Numbered from the stretch's first letter, positions 1 through 9,207 are shown. The stretch is DNA of 39,721 nt from an uncultured Trueperaceae bacterium (GCA_913057685.1 CAJXOA010000021.1:1-39721); one strand, 5' to 3'. The notes: generated by a model not told the origin, from the letters alone. Program-made: numbers and translations.

Positions 1-3000
1 TCCGGCCCCTCCAACCCAAACGACACCTCATGCTCATCCACCACCACCACCGACCCCACCCCAGCCCGATTCTCAGGCATCCGCACGTCATCCGAATCCA
101 ACACCACATCCACACCACTCACCAACGACAACACCGGCGACGACGAATCCACCACCCACACCAACTCCCCCACAGGAAGCAACGGATTCACCGCCATCCC
201 ATTCCCCTGCACATCCGAAATCGACACCCCCTCCGCAAACCTCAACCCCAACGACCCATCGAACGACCCCACGTCCGACCCCGACACCCCCACCACGAAC
301 CGCTCGCTCGACACCCCCGACGGCGACACACTCACCACCTCCACCGCAACATCCGACGGCGTCACCGACACATCCACCGGCGACACATCCAACGCAAAGT
401 CCGACGCATCCACCCCCGACACCACCTCCCGGAACACCACCTCCCACGCCACCACATCCCCCAACCGCGGCGACGCAGGCCGACCCACCGCACCCCCAAA
501 CCGCACCACCGACGACACACTCGGACGCCGCTCATCCACCACAACCCCCGACTGCACCCCAAACGACGACACGTCGGGGACCAGCGCATTCCCGACGACG
601 TCCGTCGTACCGCCCGCATCCATCCCCTCGATCGACACGCCCGCCTCCGCATCCGCCTCACTCACGACGTACTCGAATGCCAACGACGTCACCGACACCC
701 CCGTCGGCCCCACGTAGGACGCAACGCGCAACCCACTCGCCGCATCCCCGAACCCGATCGTCACCGACGGCAGATCCGACGACGGCACCACCACCGCCTC
801 GCTCGGGGTCACCGTGACCCCGAGACCGCTCTGAATCGCGTAAACCCCCTCCGGAACGACGACGGCATCCACGACCGGCCGCATTCCATCCAGCACCAAC
901 GGCAAGGTCGTCACGTGGTTCGCCTCGTCCGTCCCCACGACCGTCACCTCGTACGACCCATCCCCGTTCGCGTCGACCGGCGCGCCCACGACCGGCGTGG
1001 CGTCCGTGAACGAAAGCGTCCGCCCCGAAAGCACGAACGAATCGGCATCGGGCCCCTGCAACGCCAAGGCGACCTCGTGCACGTCGTCGATCTCCACGAC
1101 CCCCGAGGGCGCCGTGCGCCCGAGGAGGATCGGTCGGTCCGTCGCAAGCGACGCGCTCGTCGATGCGTCGGACAACCCAAGAACGGGAGGGGTCGCATCG
1201 ATCGCCCACGTCGGCTGGCTCGCGCCCCCGACCGCACCCAACCCCGACACCAACGCATTCCCCCGCACGTCGATCACGTCCGCCGCACCATCGAACGCGA
1301 GCGTGAGCACACCATCGAACGTCGCCAGGTCCGCCCCCCCGATCGTCACGTCGTACGTGTCCACCACCGCATCCTGGGGCGACACCGCAACCGGCGACAC
1401 CGCCACGTCACTCGCGCTGACGTTCGGGTCGTTCGGCGTGATCTGCACGGCGAAGTCCGCCGCATCGACGCGCGACACCACCTCGCTGAACGTCACGCGC
1501 CACACGACCGCATCCCCCAAACTCGGTGCGGCGGGACGCCCCGCCGCCGCCGACGAAGGCGCGTGCACCACCGACGACAGGAACGGCCGGACCCCGTCCA
1601 GGAACACCCCACCCGGTCCTCCCCGCACCGAACGACTCCCATCCGGCACGTCCGGAACCAATGCGTTCCCCGCGACGTCCTCCACCGGCCCGAACAACGC
1701 CGGACCCACCTCCACCCCATCGGTATCCAGATTGTCTTCCACGACGACGTACTCGAACCGCCACACCGCCGTGCCCTCCCCCGACACGTACGCCGCCGTC
1801 GCCGGCTCCGACCCCACGTCATCGAACAACGGCACGCCCACGTCCCCCGGCGCGCCCGAGAACACCGGCTCGCGGAACGTCACGTCCACCACCACCGTCT
1901 CCCCGATCGCGAACGTCCCCACCCCCACGTCCACGCTCGACACGGTCGGCGCCACCCCGTCGACCGGCGCGCTCGACGTCACCGACGCGAACGTCGACGC
2001 GTCGACCGCGAGTGGCTCCCGGTTCCCCTGCGTCCCCTGCAACTCACCCGACCACGACAGCGAATCCGCCACGACCGACACCGGACCGACGTCCCCCTCC
2101 TCCACCGTGTACGAGAACACCAAGGCATCGCGCACGTCCTCCCCATCCACCAAGCCCGCCGACACCCGCTCCGACCCGACGTCCAATTCCACGGCGACAC
2201 CCGACGCATCCGTCACGCTCACCGGCATCGTCAACCCGAGCTCCACCAACACCGATTCCCCCGGCCCGTACACCCCGTCCGGCCCCGCCGCATCCGAGAC
2301 ACTCACGAACGACGCACCCGCCACACGCGGGGCGAGGTTGCGCGCCTCGAACGACGCCGACGCGCCCGCCTTGTTCGGCCACGTCGCCGACGACGCATCC
2401 GTGTAACTCACACGCTCGGCCGGCACCGACACGACGATCCCGTCGATCTCCTGCAGCGGAATCACGTCGACGGAAAACGCGTTGGAGCCCGCGACCGGTT
2501 CCACGCCCACCACGGTCGCCGCCCCCTCCGGCTGCACGACGAAGTCCGACGGCTCGAGGCCCACCACGGCCGCCGACGACGCCCCATCGAAGAACTCCAC
2601 CTCCATCGACATGGGCCCCTCGAACCAAACGTTTCCGCCCTCCTCCACACGGCTCCGTTCACCCAACCCGAACGTAGGGGTCGGCGAACGATCGAGGCCG
2701 TCGAACGTCGTCCGCATCGAACCCCGAACGTCGCCCGTGAAGGCGCCCGTATCGAAGGCAGGAACCCCGAGTTCGGGATTGCTGGCATTCCCATCGTCCA
2801 CCTCGCGCAGCGACTCCGCATCGACCCGGACACTGAACGGTCCGACCGTCGTCAACGTGCGCGGGGGCACCGTGATCGACAGGCGACGACGATCGTTCGG
2901 ATCGACGGCATACGTTTCGCCGCCCAGCGGGATTACCGTCTGTCCGTTCCCCCGATCGACGAGGGCGATCTCGGCATCATCGAGGAGTTCGACGTCTTTG

Positions 3001-3827
3001 TCGAACACCAACACGAGCTCGATCGGCTCCTGAATCGATGCCGGCGACGCCGGAAACTGCGTGTAGTCGAGCGTCGGGCCCATGTAGATGTTGGTCCGGT
3101 CGAAGTACATCTCGGAGGAATCCACCCCGTAAATGCCCCCCGTCCTACGCGTGAATTCGCTGGGATAGTAGAACCCGAACGACTCACGGTCGCTGCCGTA
3201 GGGCGCACCCTCGAATCGACTGGAGTAGGTGTACTCGGGTCGCACCTCGTACTCGATCCTGAACGCCGTCGCACGGTTCTCGTACTCGGTCTCCCCCTCC
3301 ACCCAGGACGCGTGAAAACCGGGTTGGATCTTGCCGCTGTCGGATCGATACAGGGGACGGGTGGCCGCAATACTGTCGAACGTCGGACCATAGGCCGTGA
3401 CGCGGAGCCGGTCGTCGCTCGACGCACCTTGGGCGGCAGGGTTCCGGGCGTAGAGGCTGGAGTTGACGTGCCGCCCTCCGATGAACACCGTCCCACGGCG
3501 AAGTTGGCTACTTCCCCATGCCCCGAAGCAGCTGTTGTAGTCGCCCCGGCTAAAACGCACGTAGAGCCCGATGTAGTCCCCGTCATCCCTCCAGTTCGAG
3601 CTGACGAGGTTCGGCGATCCGTTTTTGTACCAATACTTGTTGCCGGTGTAGACGTTGTACAAGCCCTCCCGCTGCGTCGAGCACGTAGCGTCCCCCCCCG
3701 CCCAAGCGAGGCCCGAAACGAGAAACGCCATCGCGAGCAGGAGGCCGCCGAGGACGCGCGTACAGCGCGGTTGGGGGCCGCTGGGCAGGAAGAGGCCAGG
3801 GAAGGAGGTGGAGCTGAGGCAGGCCAT
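1..3827 (-). CDS. Giant secreted/surface protein with duplicated Ig-like modules (C-terminus outside window)
   Basis: One uninterrupted frame of 1275 codons runs from 3827 off the left edge, so stop and C-terminus are missing. Residues 1-43 look like a signal peptide: a long n-region with Arg21 and Arg24, a hydrophobic core at about 25-40, and an AWA cleavage site. Residues 44-260 are Tyr/Asp-rich and unrecognised, with two early Cys. From about 260 the protein is beta-rich. From 622 three module types recur in the order A-B-C-A-B-C: A at 622-746 and 981-1100 (SwmB-like Ig fold, ending NALVPDV), B at 747-879 and 1101-1233 (opening LSSVV/VSSVV, then LGDxVxW and VDAxDFA), and C at 880-980 and from 1234. 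The repeat period is about 355 residues. ATG 3827 was chosen because TACCCT lies 7 nt upstream; in-frame ATG 3857 is the alternative. Codon use drifts strongly along the gene. The likely role is adhesin or cell-surface structure; function is not established. Confidence 0.8.
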   Translation of the reverse strand, partial: MACLSSTSFPGLFLPSGPQPRCTRVLGGLLLAMAFLVSGLAWAGGDATCSTQREGLYNVYTGNKYWYKNGSPNLVSSNWRDDGDYIGLYVRFSRGDYNSCFGAWGSSQLRRGTVFIGGRHVNSSLYARNPAAQGASSDDRLRVTAYGPTFDSIAATRPLYRSDSGKIQPGFHASWVEGETEYENRATAFRIEYEVRPEYTYSSRFEGAPYGSDRESFGFYYPSEFTRRTGGIYGVDSSEMYFDRTNIYMGPTLDYTQFPASPASIQEPIELVLVFDKDVELLDDAEIALVDRGNGQTVIPLGGETYAVDPNDRRRLSITVPPRTLTTVGPFSVRVDAESLREVDDGNASNPELGVPAFDTGAFTGDVRGSMRTTFDGLDRSPTPTFGLGERSRVEEGGNVWFEGPMSMEVEFFDGASSAAVVGLEPSDFVVQPEGAATVVGVEPVAGSNAFSVDVIPLQEIDGIVVSVPAERVSYTDASSATWPNKAGASASFEARNLAPRVAGASFVSVSDAAGPDGVYGPGESVLVELGLTMPVSVTDASGVAVELDVGSERVSAGLVDGEDVRDALVFSYTVEEGDVGPVSVVADSLSWSGELQGTQGNREPLAVDASTFASVTSSAPVDGVAPTVSSVDVGVGTFAIGETVVVDVTFREPVFSGAPGDVGVPLFDDVGSEPATAAYVSGEGTAVWRFEYVVVEDNLDTDGVEVGPALFGPVEDVAGNALVPDVPDGSRSVRGGPGGVFLDGVRPFLSSVVHAPSSAAAGRPAAPSLGDAVVWRVTFSEVVSRVDAADFAVQITPNDPNVSASDVAVSPVAVSPQDAVVDTYDVTIGGADLATFDGVLTLAFDGAADVIDVRGNALVSGLGAVGGASQPTWAIDATPPVLGLSDASTSASLATDRPILLGRTAPSGVVEIDDVHEVALALQGPDADSFVLSGRTLSFTDATPVVGAPVDANGDGSYEVTVVGTDEANHVTTLPLVLDGMRPVVDAVVVPEGVYAIQSGLGVTVTPSEAVVVPSSDLPSVTIGFGDAASGLRVASYVGPTGVSVTSLAFEYVVSEADAEAGVSIEGMDAGGTTDVVGNALVPDVSSFGVQSGVVVDERRPSVSSVVRFGGAVGRPASPRLGDVVAWEVVFREVVSGVDASDFALDVSPVDVSVTPSDVAVEVVSVSPSGVSSERFVVGVSGSDVGSFDGSLGLRFAEGVSISDVQGNGMAVNPLLPVGELVWVVDSSSPVLSLVSGVDVVLDSDDVRMPENRAGVGSVVVVDEHEVSFGLEGP

Positions 3828-3834
3828 GACGCGG

Positions 3835-3840
3835 AGGGTA
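3835..3840 (-). promoter_or_regulatory. TANNNT -10-like box of the surface protein
   Basis: TACCCT on the minus strand ends 7 nt before ATG 3827. This is the spacing expected if transcription begins at the start codon (leaderless mRNA). No -35 element is evident. Confidence 0.4.
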
Positions 3841-3857
3841 GGCAGCCTCCATTTCAT

Positions 3858-4087
3858 CTTCGTGTCACAGTGCCGTTGCGGCGTGGGTCGCCCTCCAGCC
3901 GCGTTCGATGCCCCCGACGCAGGGCATGCGCGACGCCCGAAACACACCGCCGACGTTCCGCTAGCGCGTCGGATTCCCTACGGCCGAACCCGGCCTCGAG
4001 AGACCCCATGGCCGCCGCCCGCCGCGACCGACGAGATCGTTCGAGCGAAGGAACCGCCGGCGGGCCCGAGCGGCGCGCGCCAGGCGC
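3858..4087. other. Intergenic region between MATE gene and surface-protein gene
   Basis: This 230-bp gap holds no credible gene. Its right end, just after the MATE stop, is G+C rich with short inverted repeats (for example CCGCCGGCGG near 4053), but I see no convincing terminator. The left end could contribute promoter sequence for the surface-protein gene. Confidence 0.4.
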
Positions 4088-5470
4088 CTACGCGGACGAC
4101 CCTCCATTCCCCACGCTCGCCCCCCGATCCGACGGACCTCCGTGCCCGTCCGCCCCGTCGGCCGCCCGCCGGAACGCACCCCCCGCCGGGCGATACCGCC
4201 ACCCCATCGTCACGATGCGGGCCGCCATGAGAGCGGTGATGCCCCACCACACCCCCATCAGGCCCGCCTGCAACGGCACGACCGTCGCCAGCACGACGCC
4301 CCCCGCGACCGCCGACACGACCATGGCGACCGCGAGGAACGAGAAGTCCTCGATCGCCATGAAGATCCCGTCCCACACGAACACCAGGGCGTTCACGGGC
4401 TGCATCGCGGCGACGAACGGGAAGACCGACAGGACCGCCGCGACCACCGCGGGGTCGTCGGTGAACGCGCCCGCCAGGGGGACGCGCACCGCCCAGAAGG
4501 CGACGCCCAACCCCACCCCGACGACGCCGCCCAACGCCAACAGGCGGTCCGACACCGCCCGCGCGTCCGCCGGGCGGCCCTCCCCCACGTAGCGCGCGAC
4601 GAGCGCCTGCGCCGCGATCGCCAGGGCGTCCACGACCAACGCCAGGAACATCCACAACTGCGCCGCCACCTGGTGGGCGGCGACCTCGACGACCCCGACC
4701 CGCGCCGCCACCGCCGTCGCGGCGGTCATCGTCCCGATCAACGCCGCAGTGCGGATCGTCATCGCCCACCCCACCCGCACGAACGGCGCCAACGCCCGCA
4801 GGGTCGGGAGGCGCAACGGCACCCGCCAGGCCCGCCGGTGCCGACCGAACGCCAGGGCGACGAACGCGCCCGCCCCCAGCCACTGCGCGACGACCGTCGC
4901 CCACGCCGCCCCCGCGAGGCCCCAACCGAACGCGAAGATGAAGAGCGGATCGAGCGCGAGGTTGACGAGCGCGACGCCGGTCGTCACGACGAGCGGCGTG
5001 CGGGTGTCCTGGAACCCGCGGAACGCCCCGTTCGCCGCGGTGATCAACAACAACGCCGGGCCCGCCGCCACCCGGATGCGCAGGTACGTCTCCGCCGGGC
5101 CCAGGAGCGCCCCCTCCGCCCCCATGAGGCGCAAAAGCGGGAGGGCGAACGCCTGCACGACCGTGAAGACGACGACCCCGAGGACGGCGGCGAGGACGAA
5201 GGCGTCGGTCACCGTCCGTCCCGCGGCGTCGAGGTCGCCCCGCCCGAACGCCTTACCGATGCGGGGGGTGGTGGCGTAGGCGAGGAAGTTGAACAGGACG
5301 AAGGCGACGTTGAACAGCGCCACGTTCACGCCGAGCGCCGCGAGCGGCACCGCCCCCAAGCGACCCACGAAGGCGGTATCGATCAGGCTGACGAGGGGGT
5401 CCGCGGCGAGCGCCCCGAGGGCGGGGATCGCCAGGTACAGGATTTCGCGGTCGTAGCGGCGCGCGAGCAC
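4088..5470 (-). CDS. MATE-family multidrug/solute efflux transporter
   Basis: A 460-residue polytopic membrane protein with about 12 hydrophobic segments, the usual length for MATE transporters, which export cationic drugs or metabolites using H+ or Na+ gradients. The first half contains ADPLVSLIDTAFVGRLG and the second half VEVAAHQVAAQLWMF, both typical of the DinF-like branch. GTG 5470 is the start: it lies 2 nt after the TGA of the upstream MFS gene and gives the expected N-terminus (LARRYDREILYLAIPALG). The C-terminal 25 or so residues are hydrophilic, rich in Gly and Asp. No separate promoter or Shine-Dalgarno site is obvious, so translation is probably coupled to the MFS gene. The family is clear; the substrate is not. 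Confidence 0.88.
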   Translation of the reverse strand: MLARRYDREILYLAIPALGALAADPLVSLIDTAFVGRLGAVPLAALGVNVALFNVAFVLFNFLAYATTPRIGKAFGRGDLDAAGRTVTDAFVLAAVLGVVVFTVVQAFALPLLRLMGAEGALLGPAETYLRIRVAAGPALLLITAANGAFRGFQDTRTPLVVTTGVALVNLALDPLFIFAFGWGLAGAAWATVVAQWLGAGAFVALAFGRHRRAWRVPLRLPTLRALAPFVRVGWAMTIRTAALIGTMTAATAVAARVGVVEVAAHQVAAQLWMFLALVVDALAIAAQALVARYVGEGRPADARAVSDRLLALGGVVGVGLGVAFWAVRVPLAGAFTDDPAVVAAVLSVFPFVAAMQPVNALVFVWDGIFMAIEDFSFLAVAMVVSAVAGGVVLATVVPLQAGLMGVWWGITALMAARIVTMGWRYRPAGGAFRRAADGADGHGGPSDRGASVGNGGSSA

Positions 5471-5472
5471 GT

Positions 5473-6762
5473 TCAGCCCGCCGGCGCGTCCGCCGGCACG
5501 TCCGGTGGACGGTCGGCCGGGACGTCGGGTCGCGCGGGCGGATGCGCCCGCCAGAAGGCGTAGGAGGCGGCCAGCCCGACGCCCGCCAGGATCGCGAACG
5601 GCGTGCGGTAGCCGCCGAGCAGGTCGGCGAGGGCGCCGGCGAACACCGGGCCGATCAACTGCCCCGCGAGGAACAGGGTCATCGAGGCCCCCATGATCGA
5701 CGCGAAGTGGGCGGGGCCGAAGTAGTCCGCGCGGAGGGTCGTCATCAACGGCCCCCGCATGCCCCACGCGAACCCGTGCAAGAGCGCAGCGACCGCCACG
5801 ACGGCGGGGTCGGCCCACACCGCGATGAGGAGGATGGCGACCGCGTGCCCGACCATGGCGAGGGTCGCGAGCGCACGCTTGTCGAAGCGGTCGCCGAGCG
5901 GCCCCCCGAGCAACTGCCCGACCCCGAGCGCGATCGTCACGAGCGTCACGAACGTCGCCGCCTCGGTCAGGGGGAACCCGCCCGCCGCCACCAGGTGCGG
6001 CACCAGGTGGACGTTGAGGGCGTTGACGATCAACAGCGCCGCGGCGTGCCCGCCGGCCAACAACCAGAACGCCCGGGTGCGGACCGCCTCGCGCAACGTG
6101 AACGAGTGGGGCGCGCGCTCCCCCGTCCCACCGGCGCGGAGGCCTTGGGGGCGTTGCCCGTACGCGTCCGGCGGCCGCCGCATCGTGACGACGATCGGGC
6201 CTGCGAAGACCGCGACGAAGACGGCGGACAGCCGCAACGTCACGCGCCACCCGAGCTCCTCGACCGACGTCGCGACGAGCGGCACGAGGAACCCCCCGGC
6301 GCTCAGCCCGAGCGACATGAGCGCCATCGCGGTGCTGCGGCGGGTCGTGAACCACGGCACGACGGCGGCGGTGACGGGCAGGAAGCCGGACATGGCGAGC
6401 CCCAACCCGACGAGCGCCATCGCGGCGTAGAAGTGCGTGAGGGTCGTCGCGACCGAGAGGGCGAGGAGGCCGGCGACGAGGGCGGCGAGGCCGGCGGCGA
6501 CGATGCGGCGGACGCCGACCGCCTCGAGGAGGCGCCCGAGCAGAATCGCGAAGCCGCCGCTGACGACCGTCATGGCGGCGAACCCGGTCGCGGTCGCCGT
6601 CCGCGTCCAGCCGAGGTCGACCTCCCAGGCGACGACGTACACGCCGAAGCTGGAGAAGAACAACGACATGTGCAGCAGCTGCAGCAGCGCGCCCCCCGCC
6701 ACGGGGTCCCAGCCGAGGAAGCGGCGGGCGCCGGGCGCGGGGGTGGGGGGTGCGGCGGGCAT
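5473..6762 (-). CDS. Major facilitator superfamily transporter
   Basis: A 429-residue protein with about 12 predicted membrane helices, hydrophilic ends and a central hydrophilic loop near residues 195-215 (PPDAYGQRPQGLR), as expected for two six-helix MFS halves. The motif-A signature appears as GDRFDKRALA in the loop between helices 8 and 9 and in a weaker form (GRLLEAVGVRR) between helices 2 and 3. Overall it resembles the oxalate/formate antiporter or monocarboxylate branch, but the substrate cannot be read from sequence. ATG 6762 is preceded by TACATT with a 6-nt gap, suggesting a leaderless start of its own rather than readthrough. The gene is followed after 2 nt by the MATE gene, so the two membrane transporters are probably co-expressed. 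Confidence 0.87.
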   Translation of the reverse strand: MPAAPPTPAPGARRFLGWDPVAGGALLQLLHMSLFFSSFGVYVVAWEVDLGWTRTATATGFAAMTVVSGGFAILLGRLLEAVGVRRIVAAGLAALVAGLLALSVATTLTHFYAAMALVGLGLAMSGFLPVTAAVVPWFTTRRSTAMALMSLGLSAGGFLVPLVATSVEELGWRVTLRLSAVFVAVFAGPIVVTMRRPPDAYGQRPQGLRAGGTGERAPHSFTLREAVRTRAFWLLAGGHAAALLIVNALNVHLVPHLVAAGGFPLTEAATFVTLVTIALGVGQLLGGPLGDRFDKRALATLAMVGHAVAILLIAVWADPAVVAVAALLHGFAWGMRGPLMTTLRADYFGPAHFASIMGASMTLFLAGQLIGPVFAGALADLLGGYRTPFAILAGVGLAASYAFWRAHPPARPDVPADRPPDVPADAPAG

Positions 6763-6768
6763 CCGGCG

Positions 6769-6774
6769 AATGTA
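6769..6774 (-). promoter_or_regulatory. TANNNT -10-like box of the MFS gene
   Basis: TACATT on the minus strand lies 6 nt before ATG 6762. There is no Shine-Dalgarno sequence in the gap, consistent with a leaderless transcript. Confidence 0.5.
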
Positions 6775-6808
6775 CCGCGCGCCGGAGGGGAACGCCCCGA
6801 CGCGGGGG

Positions 6809-8023
6809 TCAGACCTCGACGGTGTCGATGGTGGTGGGGCCCTCCAGGGAACGGTGGACGGGGCAACGGTCGGCGATCTCGATCGCGCGGGCGCGCTGGT
6901 CCGCGTCGAGGTCGCCGACGAGGGTGATGCGGCGCTCGTAGTGCGTGTGGACCTCGCCGTCCTTGCGTTCGCTGCGCGACGTGACGTCCACCTCGATGCG
7001 CTCCAGCGGCCAGCCCTTGCGGTCGGCGTACATGCGCAGCGTGATGCTGGTGCAGGCGGCGAGGGCGGTACGGACCAGGTCGACGGGCGTCCCGCCCGTA
7101 TCGGTCCCCCCGGACGTGAGGGGTTCGTCGGCGCGGATCGGATGCCCGCCCGCCCACGCGTCGGTGGCGTAGCCCGCGCCGGTCACGGCGCGCGAGACGC
7201 GTTCGGGGAGGCGCGGCGCGTCGGTCGCGGGGGCGTGCACGTCCAGCCGGTCGCCGGCCATCTCGACGAGGCTGGCCGCCCACGCGCCGAGCATGTGCCC
7301 CGCGAAGCGGGCGTCGCCGTCGCGGGCGAGGAGGTGGTCGGCCTGCCCGAGCGAGACGTAGGACTTGCGGGGGTCGTGCGCCGCTTCGAACAGCGCCTGC
7401 GCGTGGTGGACGCCGACGACCGTGTCGGTGACGGCGTGCAGGACGAGCAGGGGGACGCGCAGGTCGCGCAGCACCGCGAGCGGGTCGCGGGCGGCGAGGT
7501 CGTCGAAGAAGCGGCGGGGCAGCGTGAACGTCCGCCCTGCCAGGGTCGTCTCCGCACGCTCGTCGTCCCCGAGGGTCGCGGGGTCGACCGCGACGAGGCC
7601 GAGCACGTGCTCGGGCGTCGAGGGCGCCGCGATCGTCGCGAGCGCGCGGAGCGACGGCAGCTGCGGCGCGGCGAGGATCGCGGCGAGCCCCCCGAGCGAG
7701 TGCCCGACGAGGAGGGCGGGGGCGGCGATCTCGGTCTCGAGCCAGGCGGCGGCGTCGAGGAGGTCCTCGGCGTCCCCACCGAGGCCCGCCTCGCCGACGT
7801 CCCCGCCACTTTCCCCGAGGCCGGTGAAGTCGACGCGGAGGACGGCGAAGCCGTGGTCGACCAGCGTGCGGCTGAGCCGCACGAGGCCCTTCAGGTCCTT
7901 GCCGCACGTGAAGCAGTGCGCGAGGAGCGCCGTGGCGTGCGGGGCGCCGTCGTCGGGCGTCTCGAGCTTCGCAGCCAGGGTGCGGCCGCGCCGGTTCGTG
8001 ATGCGGGCGGGGGTGGTGGGCAT
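6809..8023 (-). CDS. Alpha/beta hydrolase fused to OsmC-type peroxiredoxin
   Basis: A 404-residue two-domain protein. Residues 1-255 form an alpha/beta hydrolase with the nucleophile elbow GHSLGG (Ser109) and probable triad partners Asp200 and His230 (GQADHL). Residues 275-404 are an OsmC/Ohr-like domain carrying both redox-active cysteines, Cys324 in LAACTS and Cys387 in DRCPVH, used to reduce organic hydroperoxides. The fusion (hydrolase first, OsmC second) is a known bacterial architecture and is complete here. A cytosolic oxidative-stress or acyl-hydroperoxide role is likely. ATG 8023 is preceded by TACCCT at a 6-nt gap and lies 29 nt after the aminotransferase stop, so it may be read both from its own leaderless promoter and from upstream. 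Confidence 0.92.
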   Translation of the reverse strand: MPTTPARITNRRGRTLAAKLETPDDGAPHATALLAHCFTCGKDLKGLVRLSRTLVDHGFAVLRVDFTGLGESGGDVGEAGLGGDAEDLLDAAAWLETEIAAPALLVGHSLGGLAAILAAPQLPSLRALATIAAPSTPEHVLGLVAVDPATLGDDERAETTLAGRTFTLPRRFFDDLAARDPLAVLRDLRVPLLVLHAVTDTVVGVHHAQALFEAAHDPRKSYVSLGQADHLLARDGDARFAGHMLGAWAASLVEMAGDRLDVHAPATDAPRLPERVSRAVTGAGYATDAWAGGHPIRADEPLTSGGTDTGGTPVDLVRTALAACTSITLRMYADRKGWPLERIEVDVTSRSERKDGEVHTHYERRITLVGDLDADQRARAIEIADRCPVHRSLEGPTTIDTVEV

Positions 8024-8029
8024 GCGCCC

Positions 8030-8035
8030 AGGGTA
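8030..8035 (-). promoter_or_regulatory. TANNNT -10-like box of the hydrolase/OsmC gene
   Basis: TACCCT on the minus strand is 6 nt from ATG 8023. The intervening bases contain no purine-rich ribosome-binding site. Confidence 0.4.
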
Positions 8036-8052
8036 GCCGACGGGCCCGCGCG

Positions 8053-9207
8053 TCAGGCCAGCAGGCGTTCGATGCGCGCGAGCGCCTCCTCGATCGTCTC
8101 GAGGGAGGTGGCGTAACTGAAGCGCGCGAAGCCGGGCGCTGCGAAGTCGGTGCCGGGCACCACGCCGACGTGCGCCTCCTCGAGGAGGCGGAGGGCGGCG
8201 GTGCCCTCGTCCGCGTCGATCGGCGTGAGGTCCGCCATGGCGTAGAAGGCGCCGTGCGGCATCGCGGTCGGCAACCCCAACCGGTTGAGGCCGTCGACGA
8301 GCACCTGGCGGCGCTCCACGTACGCGGCGCGGGTCTCGCGGAGGAACGCCTCGGTCTTCTCGACCTCGGTGAGGGCCGCGACGGTGGCGTGCTGCGCCAG
8401 GGCGTTCGCGCCGCTCGTGATCTGCCCCTGGAGGCGGGTCATGCCCTTGATCAGGGGCTGCGGGCCGACGCCCCAGCCGATCCGCCAGCCGGTGAGGGCG
8501 AAGCCCTTCGAGGCGCCGTGCACCGTGAGGGTGCCCTCGGGGTAGAGCGGCTGGACGGGCGTGAAGCTGCCCTCGTAGATCAGGTGTTCGTACAGGTCGT
8601 CGGCGATCAGCCACGCGCCCCACTCGCGCGCGGTGCGCGCGATCGCCTCGACGACGGCGCGGGGGTACACCGCACCGGTCGGGTTGCTGGGGCTGTTGAG
8701 GATCACGAGGCGGGTCTTGTCGGTGAACGCCGCAGCGACCGCGTCGGGGTCGGGCACGAAGCCGTCCTCGGCGCGGGCGTGGACCGGGACGACGACCCCG
8801 CCGGCGATCTCCACCTGCGCGGGGTACGACACCCAGTACGGCGCGATGAGGACGACCTCGTCGCCCGGGTCGATCATGGCCTGCACCGCCTCGTAGAGGA
8901 CCTGCTTGCCGCCGGTCCCCACGATCACCTGGCTGGGGTCCGCCTCCCAGCCGTTCTCGCGGGCGTGCTTCGCCACGATCGCTTCGCGCAGCGCGAAGGT
9001 GCCTTCGGCGGGGGTGTACTTCGTGAGCCCCCGGTCGACCGCCTCGCGCGCGGCGTCGAGAACGTGCGCGGGCGGCTGGAAGTCCGGTTCGCCCGCGGTC
9101 ATGGCGATCACGTCCACCCCTTGCCGCTTCATCTCCCCCGCCTTCGTGTTGAACGCGACGGTGGACGAGGCGCGGACGGCGTCGATGCGGCGGCTGGGGG
9201 ACGGCAT
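8053..9207 (-). CDS. Pyridoxal-phosphate aminotransferase, class I (aspartate aminotransferase type)
   Basis: A 384-residue class I aminotransferase, full length for the Thermus/Bacillus Iγ-type aspartate aminotransferases. Visible landmarks are the PLP Schiff-base Lys234 in GASKGFALTGWR, Asn175 in SPSNPTG, Asp203 and Tyr206 in IADDLYEHL, and Arg242. Lys234 falls at the same number as in the Thermus thermophilus enzyme. It should transfer amino groups between aspartate (or prephenate/glutamate) and 2-oxo acids in the cytosol; exact substrate choice is uncertain. ATG 9207 has a strong AGGAGGT at 9212-9218. It lies 47 nt after ndk, with a 20-bp perfect palindrome in the gap. Confidence 0.93.
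   Translation of the reverse strand: MPSPSRRIDAVRASSTVAFNTKAGEMKRQGVDVIAMTAGEPDFQPPAHVLDAAREAVDRGLTKYTPAEGTFALREAIVAKHARENGWEADPSQVIVGTGGKQVLYEAVQAMIDPGDEVVLIAPYWVSYPAQVEIAGGVVVPVHARAEDGFVPDPDAVAAAFTDKTRLVILNSPSNPTGAVYPRAVVEAIARTAREWGAWLIADDLYEHLIYEGSFTPVQPLYPEGTLTVHGASKGFALTGWRIGWGVGPQPLIKGMTRLQGQITSGANALAQHATVAALTEVEKTEAFLRETRAAYVERRQVLVDGLNRLGLPTAMPHGAFYAMADLTPIDADEGTAALRLLEEAHVGVVPGTDFAAPGFARFSYATSLETIEEALARIERLLA

Noticed and set aside
997-3033. Ser/Thr-rich plus-strand frames at 997-2406 and 2482-3033 that look like surface proteins
   Set aside because: They are antisense to the real minus-strand gene; Ser/Thr arises as the complement of its GTG, GGT, CGA-type codons. The minus frame is continuous and has signal peptide and duplicated modules.
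30-4592. A plus-strand open frame of 1520 codons, His/Arg/Pro-rich at its start
   Set aside because: It is antisense to the surface-protein gene and then to the end of the MATE gene. Its composition (His, Pro, Arg) follows from the C-rich plus strand, and it has no domain or start context.
6809-8023. The hydrolase/OsmC fusion as a novel architecture
   Set aside because: This domain order is an already known bacterial fusion, and all catalytic residues are standard.
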